From: Nymphaea colorata
Taxonomy: Eukaryota > Streptophyta > Magnoliopsida > Nymphaeales > Nymphaeaceae
Direction of reading: 5' to 3'
NCBI RefSeq assembly: GCF_008831285.2
Contig: NC_045142.1
Coordinates: 23,807,300 to 23,871,299, forward strand
DNA: 64,000 nt
This document shows positions 63,230 through 64,000 of the stretch, piece by piece (within the stretch, counting starts at the first letter, position 1; the number at the start of each line of letters is the position of its first letter). The notes below the pieces were generated by a model. The model ran no database searches, was not told where the DNA came from, and saw nothing but the letters and a program-made list of their open reading frames with translations. A program made the position numbers and the translations under genes.

Positions 63230-64000
63230 TTTTGTTCACGAAGAAAAGATCTATACACAACACCAAAACCAATTTTACATAAGCAAGAAGAAAAAGACGA
63301 ACAAGAAAATGTCGCTATTAATATTCAAGAAAAAAAACGAACAGGGATCGGAAAAAAACGACTACCAACCATGAATCTTTTGATTTCCAAGCTACCCATC
63401 GACCGATCAAGACAGACAGAAAGAGGGAGAATCCACGCCAGCCCACATTCGACCCTCCCTCTCTCACGTCTCCATGTAAAATGTCTTGTCGTTTTTTTTT
63501 TTTCCTCCTCTGCGATTTCCCCCAAAACTGAAACATTTTCTTTTGGGAAAGATTTATGAATAATCCCCAACTTATAACTATTTCCCTTATAACGTCGTAA
63601 AGTAACAAAAATCGTATATGCGCATCCATTGTCTCATGAATTGACTGGTTAGTGCCTCTTTTGCCGTTCATCGTTTATTAGTTTTGGTCATGAGTTGAAT
63701 ATTTTTGCTAGCTATTGAATAAGATATTTACGAATCAGATAATTGTTTGTTATGCTGGAACAACTTGATATATAAAAGTACTTCACAAATGGACGTTCAT
63801 TTAAAAATGACAAAAATATATAATAACTTTAGACATTCGTTGTTTAGAAATGCAACTGGTCGATGTATAATAATCTAAATGTATGAGCTGCTACTCCATT
63901 TCATGTTGATATACAAAGAAATATTGGTTATTCCTGCTTATACAATATATTTAAATTAATAATATTGGCAAAATATGTATCAAAAATTTTAGAGAAAGAT
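63230..64000. other. MIP3 5' UTR/promoter and distal DNA
   Basis: A CT/GA-rich stretch at 63400-63510 is the likely 5' UTR/promoter of MIP3. ORFs at 63318-63671 are low-complexity shadows. The last 400 bp are AT-rich with no gene seen. Confidence 0.45.

Overview
The window is nuclear DNA from a flowering plant: AT-rich intergenic sequence, spliceosomal introns with GT/AG borders, genes matching known plant families along their length, a Ty1/copia LTR retrotransposon, several MITE families and long CT/GA/TA microsatellites. Species cannot be fixed from sequence alone. Nothing looks grass-like, because coding GC is moderate.

Layout, left to right. (1) 134-439, minus: first exon of mitochondrial Lon protease (LON1), the rest lying off the left edge. 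(2) 2079-2540: six ~77-bp tandem repeats. (3) 2554-7473: a copia element, reverse orientation, with two 368/369-bp LTRs, the 5-bp target duplication CGGAG, a Met-tRNA primer site and a decayed gag-pol. (4) 7953-11070, plus: FLOWERING LOCUS D (LSD1-type histone demethylase homologue), two exons, 998 aa. (5) 11.1-25.6 kb: gene desert full of small transposon relics, including hAT-like and Tourist-like MITEs and CTCGAG-rich fold-back repeats. (6) 25.67-27.49 kb, plus: group S1 bZIP with the conserved sucrose-control uORF in its long leader. (7) 30813-33959, plus: conserved plant protein of unknown function, two exons, 233 aa. (8) 38267-48066, plus: chloroplast glutamyl endopeptidase (CGEP), 15 exons, about 954 aa. 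(9) 53568-54548, plus: intronless nicotianamine synthase. (10) 57135-63229, minus: MIP3/SCFD2-like Sec1/Munc18 protein, seven exons, 881 aa.

The genes do not form a pathway. They are separate housekeeping or regulatory loci: organelle proteolysis (LON1, CGEP), flowering-time chromatin control (FLD), sugar-responsive transcription (bZIP), metal chelation (NAS) and ER-Golgi tethering (MIP3). Exon joins were made by hand from GT/AG sites and checked for reading phase. Every join in FLD, the 233-aa protein, CGEP and MIP3 keeps frame.

I found no clear new system. The most informative items are the SC-uORF with a duplicated in-frame extension, tandem repeats just upstream of the copia TATA box, and MITEs that can be delimited to the base by target-site duplications.
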